Positions 17,362-30,805 are shown, counted from the first letter of the stretch. The stretch: DNA of 44,525 nucleotides from Candidatus Thiodiazotropha sp. (ex Ustalcina ferruginea) (GCA_025656375.1 JAHXHU010000120.1:1-44525), one strand, 5' to 3'. The notes: generated from the sequence alone by a model not told the origin. Numbers and translations: made by a program.

Positions 17362-17739
17362 ATGGCCGTTTCTAAAGAAGATATCCTCGACGCGATTGCC
17401 GAGATGTCCGTGATGGACGTTGTCGCGCTTATCGAGGCAATGGAAGAGAAGTTTGGTGTTACCTCTGCAGCTGCTGTTGCCGCTGCACCGGCAGCTGCTG
17501 GTGGTGGTGAAGCCGCAGCAGAAGAGCAGACCGAGTTTGACGTAGTACTGGCTGAAATCGGCGGCAACAAGATTGCTGTCATCAAGGCTGTCCGCGGCAT
17601 GACCGGTCTGGGCCTCAAAGAGGCAAAGGAAGCTGTCGAAGGTGCACCGACCACATTGAAGGAAGGCGTGAGCAAGGATGAGGCCGAAGAGGCCAAGAAG
17701 AAGCTCGAAGAGGCAGGCGCCAAAGCCGAGATCAAATAA
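17362..17739 (+). CDS. rplL: 50S ribosomal protein L7/L12
   Basis: L7/L12 forms the flexible stalk that recruits translational GTPases. The 125-residue product has an N-terminal dimerisation domain ([21 protein letters not shown]), an alanine- and glycine-rich hinge at about 38-55 and the C-terminal domain with [20 protein letters not shown]. It lies 57 bp after rplJ and is normally made in four to six copies per ribosome. The upstream spacer has AGGAG before ATG. Confidence 0.98.
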   Translation: MAVSKEDILDAIAEMSVMDVVALIEAMEEKFGVTSAAAVAAAPAAAGGGEAAAEEQTEFDVVLAEIGGNKIAVIKAVRGMTGLGLKEAKEAVEGAPTTLKEGVSKDEAEEAKKKLEEAGAKAEIK

Positions 17740-17762
17740 GATTCTCGTCTCGATCGTCTGCA

Positions 17763-17816
17763 GACAAGTGCGGTTGAGGCTGGTGGCCTAAAGCCGCCGG
17801 CCTTTTACCGCTTGTC
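17763..17816 (+). terminator. Long rplL-rpoB hairpin: attenuator or RNase III site
   Basis: The inner stem GGCTGGTGGC/GCCGCCGGCC (17778-17802) is followed by TTTT and looks like an intrinsic terminator. Outside it, GACAAG pairs with CTTGTC and CGGT with ACCG, extending the structure to 54 nt. In E. coli the rplL-rpoB gap has both a partial terminator and an RNase III cleavage hairpin. This structure could do both jobs and set the ratio of L12 to RNA polymerase. Confidence 0.65.
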
Positions 17817-17912
17817 ACGCAGGAATTTTACTGAATCCCTAATTCTATGGGGATGAGGTGAAGATCAGGTTCCCTGAGCCGAATTAAATCAGGCGTTAGT
17901 TTGAGGCGTTGT

Positions 17913-17940
17913 TCACTACCTGACGGGAAGTAGGTAGTGA
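17913..17940 (+). promoter_or_regulatory. Second hairpin in the rpoB leader
   Basis: TCACTACCT at 17913-17921 is perfectly complementary to AGGTAGTGA at 17932-17940 across a 10-nt loop. It sits 40 bp ahead of the rpoB start and has no T-run, so it is more likely a translational or mRNA-stability element than a terminator. I know of no named family for it. Confidence 0.4.
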
Positions 17941-17980
17941 TAGCGCAACCACCAAGCCTTTGACACCGAGGGATGGCAGT

Positions 17981-20900
17981 ATGGCCTATTCTTTCACCGA
18001 AAAAAAGCGTATCCGTAAAGACTTCAGTAAGCGACCCAGTATACTGGACGTACCGTTTCTTTTAGCAACCCAAATCGATTCCTATCGTGGCTTTTTACAG
18101 GATGGCGTAGCCCCTGATGAGCGCCAGGATATGGGACTACACGCGGCTTTTAAATCGGTAATGCCGATTACCAGTTACTCAGGTAACGCTGTACTGGAGT
18201 ATGTGAACTATAAGCTCGGTGAACCTGTTTTCGATGTCAGGGAGTGCCAGCTTCGAGGTACCACCTACGCGGCTCCACTGCGGGTTCTGGTGCGCCTTGT
18301 CATCTATGATAAAGAGGCACCCGCCGGTTCCAAGGTGGTTAAAGATATCCGTGAACAAGAGGTCTACATGGGTGAACTGCCTCTGATGACCAATACGGGT
18401 ACTTTCGTAATCAATGGTACCGAGCGCGTTATAGTGTCTCAGTTACACCGCTCTCCTGGTGTCTTTTTTGACCATGACCGGGGCAAAACCCATTCTTCCG
18501 GCAAGCTGCTGTTTTCGGCACGGGTGATCCCCTATCGTGGGTCTTGGCTCGATTTCGAGTTTGATCCAAAAGATAATGTATTCGTGCGCATTGATCGGCG
18601 TCGGAAACTGCCTGCAACCATTCTGTTACGTGCACTGGGATTCGATACTGAACAGATTCTTGAGATGTTCTTCGAAACTGACTCGTTTAGCCTGACTAAA
18701 AGGACATTGAAAGTTGATCTTGTACCGGAACGTTTGCGCGGCGAAACCGTCAGTTTTGATATTAAGGTTGCTGACCAGGTTATTGTTGAAGCTGGACGGC
18801 GTATCACAGCGCGGCACATTCGTGATCTTGAAAAAGCCGGTGTTAAGAAGCTGGATCTGCCTCGCGATTTTGTCTATGGAAAGGTGTTAGCCCACAATGT
18901 AGTTGACAAGAAAACGGGTGAGCTGATCGCAGAAGCCAATGCTGAGATCACCGAAGAGTTGTTCGATGTACTTGTCGAGAATGGTGTGAAAAAGCTGAAA
19001 ACGCTGTTCACTAACGACCTGGATCATGGTTCGTTTGTCTCGGAGACACTACGCATCGATCCAACCACCAATCAGCTGGAGGCCCAGGTCGAGATCTATC
19101 GCATGATGCGTCCAGGTGAGCCGCCTACTAAAGAAGCCGCTCAGAATCTATTTAATAATCTCTTTTTTACGCCGGAACGCTACGACCTTTCAGCAGTCGG
19201 CCGTATGAAGTTCAATCGCCGATTGAGTCGTGAGGATGAAGTTGGTGAAGGCGTGTTGTCCAAAGAGGACATAGTCGATGTTCTCAGGGAATTGATAAAT
19301 ATCCGCGACGGGAATGGTGTGGTGGATGACATCGATCATCTGGGTAATCGCCGTATCCGATGTGTCGGTGAGATGGCGGAGAATCAATTTCGTGTGGGTC
19401 TTGTTCGTGTTGAACGTGCTGTTAAGGAGCGGCTGACCCAGGCTGAATCCGAAGGGCTGATGCCCCAGGAGATGATCAACTCCAAGCCAGTTTCTGCTGC
19501 CATCAAAGAATTTTTCGGCTCCAGTCAACTGTCTCAGTTCATGGACCAGAATAATCCGCTTTCCGAGGTAACCCACAAGCGCCGTGTTTCAGCACTGGGT
19601 CCAGGCGGTCTGGCGCGTGAGCGTGCCGGCTTTGAGGTGCGCGATGTTCATCCAACGCACTATGGTCGAGTCTGTCCCATCGAGACGCCTGAAGGGCCGA
19701 ATATCGGCTTGATCAACTCCCTCGCAGTCTACTCGCGTACCAATCGCTACGGCTTTCTCGAAACACCGTACCGTAAGGTCGAGAACAGCAAGGTCACAGA
19801 TCAGATCGACTATCTCTCCGCCATTGAAGAGGGTCGTTACGTCATCGCCCAGGCCAATGCCACGTTGGATGCGAGTGGAAAATTGGCTGATGAGCTAGTC
19901 TCTTCCCGATTTCAAAATGAATTCACACTCTCTACCCCGGAAAAGGTGCAGTATATAGACGTTTCACCAAAGCAGATCGTCTCTGTGGCGGCTTCCTTGA
20001 TTCCGTTTCTGGAACATGACGATGCCAACCGAGCTTTGATGGGATCCAACATGCAACGTCAGGCTGTTCCTGTGTTGCGAGCCGAGAAGCCATTGGTTGG
20101 TACCGGCATCGAACGTGTGGTTGCAGTTGATTCCGGCGTCACTGTGGTGGCGACCCGTGGTGGTGTGATTGAGTCGGTTGACGCAGCCCGTATCGTAGTG
20201 CGCGTTAATGATGATGAGACTGAGGCAGGTGAACCTGGCGTCGACATCTACAATCTGACCAAGTACACCCGATCCAATCAGAACACCTGCATCAACCAGC
20301 GTCCACTGGTTGATGTGAATAACGTGATTGCACGGGGTGATGTGTTGGCCGATGGTCCCTCTACAGACATGGGCGAACTGGCGCTTGGACAGAATCTGCG
20401 TGTCGCATTCATGCCCTGGAACGGCTACAACTTCGAGGATTCGATCCTAATCTCCGAGCGAGTGGTACAGGAGGATCGTTTTACATCGATCCACATTGAA
20501 GAAATGACCTGTATGGCTCGCGATACCAAATTGGGTCCTGAAGAGATCACCGGCGATATCCCGAATGTGGGTGAAGCTGCGCTCTCCAAGTTGGATGAGT
20601 CCGGCATTGTCTATATCGGTGCAGAGGTACGTGAAGGGGATATCCTGGTTGGTAAGGTCACACCCAAAGGTGAATCTCAGCTGACTCCTGAAGAGAAGTT
20701 GCTGCGTGCCATTTTTGGTGAGAAAGCCTCTGATGTAAAAGACACTTCACTGCGTGTCTCATCCGGTATGGTCGGGACCGTTATCGATGTCCAGGTATTT
20801 ACCCGCGATGGTGTGGAAAAAGATGCTCGGGCACTACAGATAGAACAGGTTGAGTTGGATCGTGTCCGTAAGGATCTCGATGATCAACTGCGTATCATGG

Positions 20901-22063
20901 AAGAGGATACCTTTCAGCGTGTTGAAAAAATGCTTGTGGGCAAGTTAGTTGATGGTGGACCCAACCAGATCAAGGCTGGCACCAAAGTCACCAAAAACTA
21001 TCTTGCAGACATGGAGCGTGACAAGTGGTTGGAAATCCGCCTGCGTAATGAGGAGTCTGCTACACAGTTGGAGGCGATTGCCGAGCAGATCAGGGCTCAG
21101 CGTGAATCTTTCCGTGACAAGTACGAAGAGAAGAAACGCAAATTGACTGCCGGGGACGATTTAGCGCCTGGTGTGTTGAAGATGGTCAAGGTCTACGTGG
21201 CGGTAAAACGTCGTGTTCAGCCAGGTGACAAGATGGCGGGACGTCATGGTAACAAGGGTGTTATCTCCACTATCGTACCGGTAGAAGATATGCCGTTCGA
21301 CGAACATGGCGAACCGGTGGATATTGTGCTTAATCCGCTTGGCGTACCTTCGCGTATGAATGTCGGACAGGTACTTGAGACCCATCTTGGGTTTGCAGCC
21401 AAGGGGGTCGGTCGCCGTATCGGTACGATGCTGGATGCCCACAATAAGATGACTGAACTGCGTGGTTTCCTTGAAAAGGTTTATAACACCAGCGGCAAGA
21501 AAGAGGATATCAACTCTATGACCGATGAAGAGGTGGTGGCCATGTGTCAGAACCTCAGAAGCGGTGTGCCGATGGCAACACCGGTATTTGATGGTGCCCA
21601 TGAATCTGAAGTGAAACAGATGCTGGAGCTGGCAGGACTACCGGAAAGTGGCCAGTGCAGACTGTATGACGGTCGTACCGGTGACACATTTGAACGTGAG
21701 GTGACGGTTGGCTACATGTACATGCTTAAACTCAACCACTTGGTGGATGACAAGATGCATGCTCGTTCAACCGGTCCCTACAGTTTGGTGACGCAGCAGC
21801 CACTGGGTGGAAAAGCCCAGTTTGGTGGACAACGTTTCGGTGAGATGGAAGTCTGGGCGTTGGAAGCATACGGTGCTGCCTATACCTTGCAGGAGATGCT
21901 TACCGTCAAGTCTGACGATGTCGTCGGGCGTACCCGGATGTACAAAAACATCGTGGATGGCAATCATCAAATGGAGGCCGGTATGCCCGAGTCATTCAAC
22001 GTGCTGGTCAAGGAGATACGTTCTCTGGCCATCAATATCGAATTGACTGACTCAGGTCAGTAA
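17981..22063 (+). CDS. rpoB: DNA-directed RNA polymerase subunit beta
   Basis: Beta forms one half of the RNA polymerase active-site cleft. I chose the ATG at 17981 ([15 protein letters not shown]), which matches the family start and has GAGG upstream; the frame runs back to 17960 without homology. The product has 1360 residues. The rifampicin pocket ([20 protein letters not shown], from about residue 514) is wild type, with D522, H532 and S537 at the positions of E. coli D516, H526 and S531. The C-terminal [19 protein letters not shown] motif, which meets beta', is intact. Confidence 0.98.
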   Translation: MAYSFTEKKRIRKDFSKRPSILDVPFLLATQIDSYRGFLQDGVAPDERQDMGLHAAFKSVMPITSYSGNAVLEYVNYKLGEPVFDVRECQLRGTTYAAPLRVLVRLVIYDKEAPAGSKVVKDIREQEVYMGELPLMTNTGTFVINGTERVIVSQLHRSPGVFFDHDRGKTHSSGKLLFSARVIPYRGSWLDFEFDPKDNVFVRIDRRRKLPATILLRALGFDTEQILEMFFETDSFSLTKRTLKVDLVPERLRGETVSFDIKVADQVIVEAGRRITARHIRDLEKAGVKKLDLPRDFVYGKVLAHNVVDKKTGELIAEANAEITEELFDVLVENGVKKLKTLFTNDLDHGSFVSETLRIDPTTNQLEAQVEIYRMMRPGEPPTKEAAQNLFNNLFFTPERYDLSAVGRMKFNRRLSREDEVGEGVLSKEDIVDVLRELINIRDGNGVVDDIDHLGNRRIRCVGEMAENQFRVGLVRVERAVKERLTQAESEGLMPQEMINSKPVSAAIKEFFGSSQLSQFMDQNNPLSEVTHKRRVSALGPGGLARERAGFEVRDVHPTHYGRVCPIETPEGPNIGLINSLAVYSRTNRYGFLETPYRKVENSKVTDQIDYLSAIEEGRYVIAQANATLDASGKLADELVSSRFQNEFTLSTPEKVQYIDVSPKQIVSVAASLIPFLEHDDANRALMGSNMQRQAVPVLRAEKPLVGTGIERVVAVDSGVTVVATRGGVIESVDAARIVVRVNDDETEAGEPGVDIYNLTKYTRSNQNTCINQRPLVDVNNVIARGDVLADGPSTDMGELALGQNLRVAFMPWNGYNFEDSILISERVVQEDRFTSIHIEEMTCMARDTKLGPEEITGDIPNVGEAALSKLDESGIVYIGAEVREGDILVGKVTPKGESQLTPEEKLLRAIFGEKASDVKDTSLRVSSGMVGTVIDVQVFTRDGVEKDARALQIEQVELDRVRKDLDDQLRIMEEDTFQRVEKMLVGKLVDGGPNQIKAGTKVTKNYLADMERDKWLEIRLRNEESATQLEAIAEQIRAQRESFRDKYEEKKRKLTAGDDLAPGVLKMVKVYVAVKRRVQPGDKMAGRHGNKGVISTIVPVEDMPFDEHGEPVDIVLNPLGVPSRMNVGQVLETHLGFAAKGVGRRIGTMLDAHNKMTELRGFLEKVYNTSGKKEDINSMTDEEVVAMCQNLRSGVPMATPVFDGAHESEVKQMLELAGLPESGQCRLYDGRTGDTFEREVTVGYMYMLKLNHLVDDKMHARSTGPYSLVTQQPLGGKAQFGGQRFGEMEVWALEAYGAAYTLQEMLTVKSDDVVGRTRMYKNIVDGNHQMEAGMPESFNVLVKEIRSLAINIELTDSGQ

Positions 22064-22085
22064 CCGAAATGCAGGAGAGACGATC

Positions 22086-25000
22086 TTGAAAGATCTACTG
22101 AATATTCTTAAGCAGCAGGGTCAGACCGAAGATTTCGATGCCATCCGCATCGGCTTGGCGTCACCGGACATGATCCGTTCCTGGTCCTATGGCGAAGTAA
22201 AGAAGCCGGAGACCATCAACTACCGTACTTTCAAGCCGGAGCGGGATGGATTGTTCTGCGCCAAGATCTTTGGCCCGGTAAGCGATTACGAGTGTCTCTG
22301 TGGCAAATACAAGCGACTCAAGCACCGCGGTGTGGTGTGTGAGAAGTGTGGTGTCGAGGTAACCCTGGCTAAGGTGCGTCGTGAGCGTATGGGCCACATT
22401 GAGCTTGCCAGTCCAGTTGCGCATATCTGGTTCCTCAAATCATTGCCATCACGAATTGGTCTGTTGATGGACATGACCTTGCGTGATATCGAACGGGTGC
22501 TCTACTTCGAATCATTTGTCGTGGTCGATCCCGGTATGACGCCCTTGGAACGTGGCCAGCTGCTAACCGATGAGCAGTACCTTGATGCTATCGAGGAGAA
22601 TGGAGACGAGTTTGATGCCAGGATGGGTGCCGAAGCGGTCTACGAACTGTTAAAGACTATTGATATTCCGGAGGAGATAAAGCGCCTGCGGGAAGAGATT
22701 GAAGGCACCAATTCAGAGACCAAGATCAAGAAGTTCACCAAGCGGTTCAAATTGCTGGAGTCCCTCAATGAGTCGGGTAACCGGCCTGAGTGGATGGTAA
22801 TGACTGTGCTGCCTGTGCTGCCGCCGGAGTTACGGCCTCTGGTGCCATTGGATGGTGGGCGATTCGCAACCTCTGACCTGAATGATCTCTATCGTCGAGT
22901 CATCAATCGCAACAATCGCCTGAAACGACTGCTTGACCTCAACGCGCCGGATATCATCGTACGCAATGAAAAACGTATGCTGCAGGAGTCGGTGGATGCC
23001 TTGTTGGACAACGGACGCCGCGGTCGTGCCATTACAGGTACCAATCGTCGTCCTCTGAAGTCCCTGGCAGACATGATCAAAGGCAAACAGGGACGCTTCC
23101 GTCAAAACCTGCTGGGTAAACGTGTCGACTATTCAGGTCGTTCAGTTATCGTGGTAGGTCCAACATTGAAATTGCATCAGTGTGGTTTGCCCAAACGGAT
23201 GGCCCTGGAGCTGTTTAAGCCGTTTATCTTCAGCAAACTGCAGTTGCGTGGGTTGGCAACAACCATCAAAGCTGCCAAGAAACTGGTGGAACGTGGCACC
23301 GGTGATGTGTGGGATATCCTGGAAGAGGTGATCCGTGAGCATCCCGTTATGCTCAACCGTGCGCCTACCCTGCATCGACTCGGTATTCAGGCCTTTGAAC
23401 CGCTGCTTATCGAAGGTAAGGCTATCCAGCTCCATCCTCTGGTCTGTACTGCTTTCAACGCCGATTTTGATGGTGACCAGATGGCTGTCCATGTGCCACT
23501 GTCACTCGAGGCGCAGCTAGAGGCGCGCAGCCTCATGATGGCCACCAACAATATTCTCTCCCCGGCCAATGGTGATCCAATCATTGTACCATCACAGGAC
23601 GTGGTGCTTGGTCTCTACTTCATGACCCGTGATCGGGTTAACGCCAAGGGCGAGGGTTCTGTATACGCTGATGTCAAAGAGGCGAAGCGCGCCTATGAAT
23701 CGGGCCATGCTGATCTACAGGCACGTGTCAGAGTACGTATGAAAGAGGTGGTGCTGGATGAGGATGGTAATCTCAGTGAGTCAATCCGTATTATCAATAC
23801 CACAATTGGGCGTACACTTGTCTTTGATGTAGTCCCTGATGGCCTACCCTTCTCCCTGGTCGATCAACCAATGGGTAAGAAGTCGATCTCAAACCTTATC
23901 AATGCCTGCTATCGCAGACTTGGTTTGAAGGACACGGTGATATTCGCCGATCAGCTCATGTATATGGGCTTTCGCTATGCTACCCGGGCAGCAGTCTCCT
24001 TCTCCTCAAATGATATGGTGGTTCCTGAGGAGAAAGGTAAAATACTGGCACGTGCCGAAGCGGAAGTGAAAGAGATCGAGAATCAGTACACATCCGGCCT
24101 CGTAACCAATGGTGAGCGATACAACAAGGTAGTCGATATCTGGTCGCATACGAATGATCAGGTAGCAAAGGCCATGATGGGCAAGTTGGGCAAAGAGAAG
24201 GTGATTGACCGTGATGGTAACGAGGTCGAGCAGGACTCCTTCAATTCCGTCTACATGATGGCCGACTCCGGTGCTCGTGGTTCTGCCGCGCAGATTCGCC
24301 AATTGGCTGGTATGCGTGGCCTGATGGCCAAGCCGGACGGCTCCATCATCGAAACGCCGATCACCGCTAATTTCCGCGAAGGTCTTGACGTACTGCAGTA
24401 CTTCATCTCCACCCACGGTGCTCGTAAAGGTTTGGCCGATACCGCATTGAAAACAGCCAACTCAGGCTACTTGACCCGACGTCTGGTTGATGTGGCGCAG
24501 GACATGGTGGTGCTGGAAGTGGATTGTGGAACGGATGATGGACTGTTGATGCAGCCCATCATTGAGGGTGGTGATGTGGTAGAGGCGCTCCGTGAGCGTA
24601 TTCTAGGACGGGTCACAGCTGTACCTGTCTATGCACCTGGTAGCGACAAGGTAGTCTGCGAAGGTGGTGTGCTATTTGATGAAAAATGGGTTGAGATACT
24701 TGAGTCTGCGGGTGTGGACCAGGTGGTTGTTCGTTCCGCTATTACCTGTAATGCCAAAGTCGGTGTCTGTGCAAAGTGCTATGGACGTGATCTGGCGCGT
24801 GGCCATCAGGTCAATATGGGTGAATCGGTGGGCGTCATCGCCGCTCAGTCAATTGGTGAGCCAGGTACACAGCTTACGATGCGCACCTTCCACATCGGTG
24901 GTGCAGCCTCCCGTTCTGCAGCAGTCAACAATATCCAGGTTAAGTCTACTGGTATTGCAAAGCTGCACAACATCAAGACAGTAAAGCATTCAAGCGGTCA

Positions 25001-26300
25001 TTTGGTTGCGACCTCCCGTTCCGGTGAGCTGACCATTGTTGATGAAGTTGGGCGTGAACGTGAACGCTATAAGGTTCCCTATGGTGCCACGCTACAGGTT
25101 GAAGATGGAAGCGCGGTGGATGGTGGACAGATCGTCGCCAACTGGGATCCTTACACCCATCCGGTTATTACCGAAGTTGCAGGTGTACTGCGTTTTGACG
25201 AATTTGTCGATGGCGTTACAGTACAGAAGAAGACCGATGAGGTTACTGGACTGAGTTCACTTGAGGTCATCGATCCCAAGCAACGCCCACCGGCCGGTAA
25301 AGATATCCGACCAATGGTCAAGCTCGTGGATGATAATGGTAAGGACCTCAACATTGCTGGCACCGATATTCCCGCTCACTACTATCTACCCGCTAATGCA
25401 GTAGTTAACGTGCAGGATAGCGCTGCAGTGGGTGTGGGTGACGTACTTGCTCGCATTCCACAGGAGTCATCCAAAACCCGTGATATCACCGGTGGTCTTC
25501 CCCGTGTGGCAGACCTGTTTGAGGCGCGCAAACCGAAGGATCCGGCAATTTTGGCTGAAGCAACAGGTACAGTGAGTTTTGGTAAGGACACCAAAGGTAA
25601 GCAGCGACTTATTATTACCGATTCTGAAGGTGAGCATCATGAAGAGCTGATTCCGAAATGGCGACATGTCAATGTGTTCGAGGGCGAACATGTAGAGAAG
25701 GGTGAAATGATCTCAGATGGAGAACTCAATCCCCATGACATTTTGCGCTTGAAAGGAGTGACGGATCTGGCTGAATACCTGGTGAAGGAAATACAGGATG
25801 TCTATCGCTTGCAGGGTGTAAAAATCAATGATAAGCACATTGAAGTAATCATTCGGCAAATGTTGCGCAAGGTCGAGGTGGCAGCTACTGGTGACAGCCA
25901 CTTCCTGAAGGGGGAGCAGGTAGAGAAGTCGGCTCTGCTGGAAGAAGCTGAGAGGCTTCGTGCAGAGAGCAAACATCCAGCACTTTACACGCCGCTCTTG
26001 TTGGGCATCACAAAGGCGTCACTGGCCACTGAATCGTTCATTTCGGCTGCATCCTTCCAGGAGACGACACGTGTATTGACAGAAGCTGCGGTGCGCGGTC
26101 TGTCTGATCGTCTGCATGGTTTAAAAGAGAACGTGATTGTTGGACGACTCATACCATCGGGTACCGGCCTCTCCTTCCACAATGACCGTAGACGCAGACG
26201 TCAAGAGGAGCTGATGGAGCCTGAGGCTAAACCAGAGCTTGTGGTGGAAGAGGTTGAGCAGGCATTTAAGGAAGCACTCAACACCCCTGAGACTGAATGA
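22086..26300 (+). CDS. rpoC: DNA-directed RNA polymerase subunit beta'
   Basis: Beta' holds the catalytic magnesium. The 1404-residue product starts with TTG (22086), supported by AGGAG 8 bp upstream and by the family N terminus [10 protein letters not shown]. Key parts are visible: the first zinc-binding site [19 protein letters not shown] (about residues 70-88), the active-site triad NADFDGD at 458-464 (numbering identical to E. coli), and the second zinc site around [11 protein letters not shown]. It follows rpoB after 22 bp. Confidence 0.98.
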   Translation: MKDLLNILKQQGQTEDFDAIRIGLASPDMIRSWSYGEVKKPETINYRTFKPERDGLFCAKIFGPVSDYECLCGKYKRLKHRGVVCEKCGVEVTLAKVRRERMGHIELASPVAHIWFLKSLPSRIGLLMDMTLRDIERVLYFESFVVVDPGMTPLERGQLLTDEQYLDAIEENGDEFDARMGAEAVYELLKTIDIPEEIKRLREEIEGTNSETKIKKFTKRFKLLESLNESGNRPEWMVMTVLPVLPPELRPLVPLDGGRFATSDLNDLYRRVINRNNRLKRLLDLNAPDIIVRNEKRMLQESVDALLDNGRRGRAITGTNRRPLKSLADMIKGKQGRFRQNLLGKRVDYSGRSVIVVGPTLKLHQCGLPKRMALELFKPFIFSKLQLRGLATTIKAAKKLVERGTGDVWDILEEVIREHPVMLNRAPTLHRLGIQAFEPLLIEGKAIQLHPLVCTAFNADFDGDQMAVHVPLSLEAQLEARSLMMATNNILSPANGDPIIVPSQDVVLGLYFMTRDRVNAKGEGSVYADVKEAKRAYESGHADLQARVRVRMKEVVLDEDGNLSESIRIINTTIGRTLVFDVVPDGLPFSLVDQPMGKKSISNLINACYRRLGLKDTVIFADQLMYMGFRYATRAAVSFSSNDMVVPEEKGKILARAEAEVKEIENQYTSGLVTNGERYNKVVDIWSHTNDQVAKAMMGKLGKEKVIDRDGNEVEQDSFNSVYMMADSGARGSAAQIRQLAGMRGLMAKPDGSIIETPITANFREGLDVLQYFISTHGARKGLADTALKTANSGYLTRRLVDVAQDMVVLEVDCGTDDGLLMQPIIEGGDVVEALRERILGRVTAVPVYAPGSDKVVCEGGVLFDEKWVEILESAGVDQVVVRSAITCNAKVGVCAKCYGRDLARGHQVNMGESVGVIAAQSIGEPGTQLTMRTFHIGGAASRSAAVNNIQVKSTGIAKLHNIKTVKHSSGHLVATSRSGELTIVDEVGRERERYKVPYGATLQVEDGSAVDGGQIVANWDPYTHPVITEVAGVLRFDEFVDGVTVQKKTDEVTGLSSLEVIDPKQRPPAGKDIRPMVKLVDDNGKDLNIAGTDIPAHYYLPANAVVNVQDSAAVGVGDVLARIPQESSKTRDITGGLPRVADLFEARKPKDPAILAEATGTVSFGKDTKGKQRLIITDSEGEHHEELIPKWRHVNVFEGEHVEKGEMISDGELNPHDILRLKGVTDLAEYLVKEIQDVYRLQGVKINDKHIEVIIRQMLRKVEVAATGDSHFLKGEQVEKSALLEEAERLRAESKHPALYTPLLLGITKASLATESFISAASFQETTRVLTEAAVRGLSDRLHGLKENVIVGRLIPSGTGLSFHNDRRRRRQEELMEPEAKPELVVEEVEQAFKEALNTPETE

Positions 26301-26331
26301 CCTGTTTCGGGGGGTATATTGTTACAGTCTC

Positions 26332-26360
26332 TTGACAAGAGGATAGAGCAAGCATAGAAT
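26332..26360 (+). promoter_or_regulatory. Sigma70 promoter of the str operon
   Basis: TTGACA at 26332-26337 is a perfect -35 box and TAGAAT at 26355-26360 a near-perfect -10 box, 17 bp apart. A GC-rich discriminator (GCGCGC) follows, typical of stringently controlled ribosomal promoters. The expected start of transcription is near 26367, about 195 bp ahead of rpsL. Confidence 0.8.
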
Positions 26361-26372
26361 GCGCGCTCCTTA

Positions 26373-26398
26373 GACAGGCCGGCCCATGCCGGCCTGTC
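26373..26398 (+). promoter_or_regulatory. Perfect 11-bp hairpin at the 5' end of the str mRNA
   Basis: GACAGGCCGGC at 26373-26383 and GCCGGCCTGTC at 26388-26398 form a perfect stem with a 4-nt loop CCAT. It lies only about 6 nt after the predicted transcription start, so the str mRNA would carry a 5'-terminal hairpin, which commonly protects against RNase E. CGTTTCTGCC follows, so it could also act as a terminator for rpoBC transcripts, though the T content is low. Confidence 0.6.
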
Positions 26399-26561
26399 GT
26401 TTCTGCCACTCAATTCGTCGACTAAGGCGTTGTTGGGTAAGGTTATTTTAACCAGAGAAAATGCATTCGCTTTTTGTTGTTTTAACTGCAACAGGAAGGA
26501 TTCGGCTTCTCCGGTTTTTTTTGTGCATATAGCAAACATCACGTCCCTGGAGACGGAATAG

Positions 26562-26936
26562 ATGGCGACAATTAACCAGCTGGTGCGTAAGCCCAGGAAA
26601 CGTAAAGCCCAAAAGAGTAATGTGCCGGCACTGGAGTCCTGCCCGCAGCGGCGTGGCGTGTGTACTCGTGTCTATACTACGACACCTAAAAAACCAAACT
26701 CTGCACTTCGTAAGGTTGCGCGTGTCAGGTTGACCAATGGCTATGAAGTCTCGAGTTACATTGGTGGTGAGGGGCACAATCTGCAGGAGCACTCGGTGGT
26801 GCTTATTCGTGGTGGTCGTGTAAAGGACTTGCCTGGTGTTCGTTATCATGTGGTGCGTGGCAGTCTTGATACCTCGGGTGTCGAGAAGCGGCGTCAAGGT
26901 CGATCCAAGTACGGCGCTAAGCGTCCGAAAGGTTAG
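26562..26936 (+). CDS. rpsL: 30S ribosomal protein S12
   Basis: S12 helps control decoding accuracy at the A site. The 124-residue product has the conserved [18 protein letters not shown] block with the streptomycin-site lysine K43 unchanged, and [18 protein letters not shown]. It is the first gene of the str operon, after a 200-nt leader, with rpsG 44 bp later. A GTCTG/CAGAC hairpin at 26939-26953 lies in that gap, where S7 binds in E. coli. Confidence 0.98.
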   Translation: MATINQLVRKPRKRKAQKSNVPALESCPQRRGVCTRVYTTTPKKPNSALRKVARVRLTNGYEVSSYIGGEGHNLQEHSVVLIRGGRVKDLPGVRYHVVRGSLDTSGVEKRRQGRSKYGAKRPKG

Positions 26937-26971
26937 TAGTCTGCTGGTCAGACATTCTTCAACGAGTTTGA

Positions 26972-27451
<480 letters not shown>

Positions 27452-27497
27452 GCGATCTATTAATCTTAACTTAGCTCTTTAAAAACAGGTTTGTAAC

Positions 27498-29594
27498 GTG
27501 GCACGGAAAACTCCTATCGAGCGCTATCGCAATATCGGTATCATGGCGCACATCGATGCTGGTAAGACGACGACAACTGAGCGTGTGCTCTATTATACTG
27601 GCGTATCTCACAAAATTGGTGAGGTGCATGACGGTGCGGCTACCATGGATTGGATGGAGCAGGAGCAAGAGCGGGGTATCACGATCACCTCAGCAGCCAC
27701 GACCTGTTTCTGGAGCGGTATGGGGCAACAGTTTCCTGAGCATCGCTTCAATATCATCGATACTCCCGGACATGTAGACTTCACTATTGAGGTGGAGCGT
27801 TCATTGCGTGTACTTGACGGCGCCGTTTTCGTGCTGTGTGCCGTGGGGGGTGTTGAGCCCCAATCCGAGACTGTTTGGCGTCAGGCCAATAAATACAATG
27901 TACCCCGTATGGCGTTCGTCAATAAGATGGATCGTATGGGTGCTGACTTCTTTCGTGTGGTTGGCCACCTGAAAGATCGTCTCGGTGCCAACGCAATACC
28001 GATTCAAGTGCCGGTTGGAGCTGAAGAGGGTTTTAAAGGTGTTATCGACCTCATAAAGATGAAATCAATCGTCTGGAGTGAGGAGAATATGGGTACCCAG
28101 TTTGAGTATGCCGATATCCCGGCTGACCTGCAGGACACCTGTGACGAATGGCGTGAGCACATGGTTGAGGCTGCGGCGGAAGGCAATGATGAGTTGATGG
28201 AGAAATATCTGGAAGAGGGTGATCTTTCAGAAGAGGAAATCCTTGCGGGCCTGCGTGAGCGGACCCTGCGACTTGAAATTGTGCCGGTTACCTGTGGGTC
28301 GGCTTTTAAGAATAAAGGTGTTCAGGCGGTTCTGGATAAGATTATTGAAGTGATGCCGTCTCCTGTAGATGTACCCGCTATAACCGGTGTGCTGGATGAC
28401 GCGGACGGGACAGAAGAGGCGCGACCATCTGATGACAGTGCGCCGTTCGCTGCTTTAGCGTTCAAGGTCGCAACAGATCCGTTTGTCGGTACGTTAACTT
28501 TCTTCAGGGCCTATTCGGGGACGCTGAAGTCAGGTGACTCGGTATATAATCCGGTGAAAGGAAAGAAAGAGCGTATCGGACGTATTCTTCAGATGCACTC
28601 CAACTCCCGTGAGGAGATCAAAGAGGTGCTGGCTGGAGACATTGCAGCTGCGGTGGGTCTTAAGGATGTCACCACTGGTGATACATTGTGTTCCTTGGAT
28701 AAGCCAATAACGCTAGAGCGTATGGAGTTTCCTGAGCCTGTTATCTCCGTAGCTGTTGAGCCTAAGACCAAAACTGACCAGGAGAAAATGGGTATTGCCC
28801 TTTCTAAGCTGGCCCAGGAAGATCCTTCATTCCGAGTTAGTTCTGATGAAGAGTCGGGGCAGACAATTATCTCTGGTATGGGTGAGTTGCATCTCGATAT
28901 TATCGTCGATCGCATGCGTCGTGAGTTCAAGGTTGAGGCAAATGTGGGCGCACCTCAGGTTGCCTACCGCGAAACCATCCGTAAATCGATTGAGAAGGAA
29001 GGAAAGTTTGTGCGTCAGTCAGGTGGTCGTGGTCAGTTTGGTCATGTCTATCTGCGCATCGAGCCTCAAGTGGCGGGTGAAGGTTACGAGTTTGTGAATG
29101 AGATTGTTGGCGGTGCAGTACCCCGTGAATACATTCCGGCTGTTGATAAGGGTATCCAAGAGGCGATGGGTAATGGTGTAATTGCTGGATATCCGATGGT
29201 GGATGTGAAGGTTACGCTTTACGATGGCTCGTACCATGATGTCGATTCCAGCGAGATGGCCTTTAAGATTGCCGGCTCTATGTGTTTTAAAGAGGGTGCT
29301 GCAAAAGCGAGGCCAGTCTTGCTTGAGCCAATGATGAAAGTCGAAGTCATTACGCCTGAAGAGTACATGGGTGACGTGATGGGCGACCTTAACAGTCGGC
29401 GCGGACTTGTTCAGGGTATGGATGACACACCGGCAGGAAGACAGATAAAAGCTGAAGTTCCATTGTCCGCGATGTTCGGTTATGCAACCGATTTACGCTC
29501 AGCCACTCAGGGCCGAGCAAATTACAGCATGGAATTTGCTAAATACGCAGAGGTGCCGGCTAGCATAGCTGACGCCGTCATCAAGAAACAGTAA
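27498..29594 (+). CDS. fusA: Elongation factor G
   Basis: EF-G drives translocation and, with RRF, ribosome recycling. The 698-residue product starts with GTG. The GTPase motifs are AHIDAGKTT at 17-25, DTPGH at 88-92 and NKMDR at 142-146. Domains II to V follow at normal length, and domain IV carries [15 protein letters not shown]. The Shine-Dalgarno site is weak (CAGG about 9 bp upstream). tuf copy 2 starts 20 bp later. Confidence 0.97.
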   Translation: MARKTPIERYRNIGIMAHIDAGKTTTTERVLYYTGVSHKIGEVHDGAATMDWMEQEQERGITITSAATTCFWSGMGQQFPEHRFNIIDTPGHVDFTIEVERSLRVLDGAVFVLCAVGGVEPQSETVWRQANKYNVPRMAFVNKMDRMGADFFRVVGHLKDRLGANAIPIQVPVGAEEGFKGVIDLIKMKSIVWSEENMGTQFEYADIPADLQDTCDEWREHMVEAAAEGNDELMEKYLEEGDLSEEEILAGLRERTLRLEIVPVTCGSAFKNKGVQAVLDKIIEVMPSPVDVPAITGVLDDADGTEEARPSDDSAPFAALAFKVATDPFVGTLTFFRAYSGTLKSGDSVYNPVKGKKERIGRILQMHSNSREEIKEVLAGDIAAAVGLKDVTTGDTLCSLDKPITLERMEFPEPVISVAVEPKTKTDQEKMGIALSKLAQEDPSFRVSSDEESGQTIISGMGELHLDIIVDRMRREFKVEANVGAPQVAYRETIRKSIEKEGKFVRQSGGRGQFGHVYLRIEPQVAGEGYEFVNEIVGGAVPREYIPAVDKGIQEAMGNGVIAGYPMVDVKVTLYDGSYHDVDSSEMAFKIAGSMCFKEGAAKARPVLLEPMMKVEVITPEEYMGDVMGDLNSRRGLVQGMDDTPAGRQIKAEVPLSAMFGYATDLRSATQGRANYSMEFAKYAEVPASIADAVIKKQ

Positions 29595-29614
29595 ACGGGT
29601 ATAGGGGTAGCACT

Positions 29615-30805
29615 GTGTCCAAGGAAAAATTCGAACGCACAAAGCCGCATGTCAATGTGGGCACGATCGGTCACGTAGACCATGGTAAGACCACGCTGAC
29701 GGCGGCCATCACGACGGTACAAGCGGCCAAGTTTGGCGGCGAGCAGCGTGCATTTGATCAGATAGATAACGCCCCGGAAGAGCGTGAGCGCGGTATCACC
29801 ATTGCGACCTCGCATGTGGAATACGAATCAGAGTCACGCCACTACGCGCACGTTGACTGCCCCGGCCATGCGGATTATGTCAAGAACATGATCACGGGTG
29901 CGGCGCAGATGGACGGAGCGATCCTGGTGGTGTCAGCAGCAGACGGCCCGATGCCGCAGACCCGGGAGCACATTCTGCTGTCGCGTCAGGTAGGCGTACC
30001 GTACATTGTGGTCTACCTGAACAAGGCAGACATGGTGGACGATGAAGAGCTGCTGGAATTGGTTGAGATGGAAGTGCGAGAGCTGCTGGACAGCTACGAA
30101 TTTCCAGGAGACGACACTCCGATCATCGTGGGTTCGGCCCTGAAGGCCCTGGAAGGGGATACCTCAGAGATTGGTAGCCAGTCGATCGACAAGCTGGTCG
30201 AAGCACTGGACAGTTACATCCCGGAGCCGGAGCGAGCGGTGGATGGAGCCTTTCTGATGCCGATCGAGGACGTATTCTCGATATCGGGACGAGGCACGGT
30301 AGTGACAGGGCGTGTTGAGCGCGGTGTAGTGAAGGTGGGAGAAGAGGTCGAGATAGTCGGCATTAAAGAGACCACCAAGACGACCTGTACCGGCGTAGAG
30401 ATGTTCCGCAAGCTGCTGGATCAGGGCGAGGCTGGAGATAATGTGGGGGTGCTGTTGCGAGGCACCAAGCGAGACGAGGTAGAGCGCGGGCAAGTATTGG
30501 CGCACCCTGGCTCGATCACGCCGCACACGCATTTTGAGTGTGAAGTGTATGTATTGAGTAAGGACGAGGGTGGACGACACACCCCGTTTTTCAGTAACTA
30601 CCGGCCACAGTTTTACTTCCGTACGACAGACGTAACAGGCGCCTGTGATCTGCCAGAAGGTGTAGAGATGGTGATGCCTGGAGACAACGTGAAGATGGTG
30701 GTGAATCTGATCGCGCCGATCGCGATGGAAGACGGCTTGCGCTTTGCGATTCGCGAAGGCGGCCGGACCGTGGGTGCCGGTGTGGTATCCAAGATTATCG
30801 AGTAA
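29615..30805 (+). CDS. tuf: Elongation factor Tu, copy 2 (tufA position)
   Basis: This is the str-operon copy of EF-Tu. Its 396-residue product equals that of the copy at 13050, with the same P-loop, DCPGH and NKAD motifs. It starts with GTG instead of ATG. As far as I can read, the 1190 bases after that first base are the same, synonymous sites included, and identity ends at the stop codons, where the flanks differ. This is the pattern of gene conversion between duplicate tuf genes. rpsJ starts 6 bp later, leaving no room for a separate S10 leader. Confidence 0.98.
   Translation: MSKEKFERTKPHVNVGTIGHVDHGKTTLTAAITTVQAAKFGGEQRAFDQIDNAPEERERGITIATSHVEYESESRHYAHVDCPGHADYVKNMITGAAQMDGAILVVSAADGPMPQTREHILLSRQVGVPYIVVYLNKADMVDDEELLELVEMEVRELLDSYEFPGDDTPIIVGSALKALEGDTSEIGSQSIDKLVEALDSYIPEPERAVDGAFLMPIEDVFSISGRGTVVTGRVERGVVKVGEEVEIVGIKETTKTTCTGVEMFRKLLDQGEAGDNVGVLLRGTKRDEVERGQVLAHPGSITPHTHFECEVYVLSKDEGGRHTPFFSNYRPQFYFRTTDVTGACDLPEGVEMVMPGDNVKMVVNLIAPIAMEDGLRFAIREGGRTVGAGVVSKIIE

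Noticed and set aside
26285-26325. ACCCC/GGGGT pairing around the rpoC stop codon
   Set aside because: The stem is short with a long loop and lacks a T-run; it cannot be told from chance.
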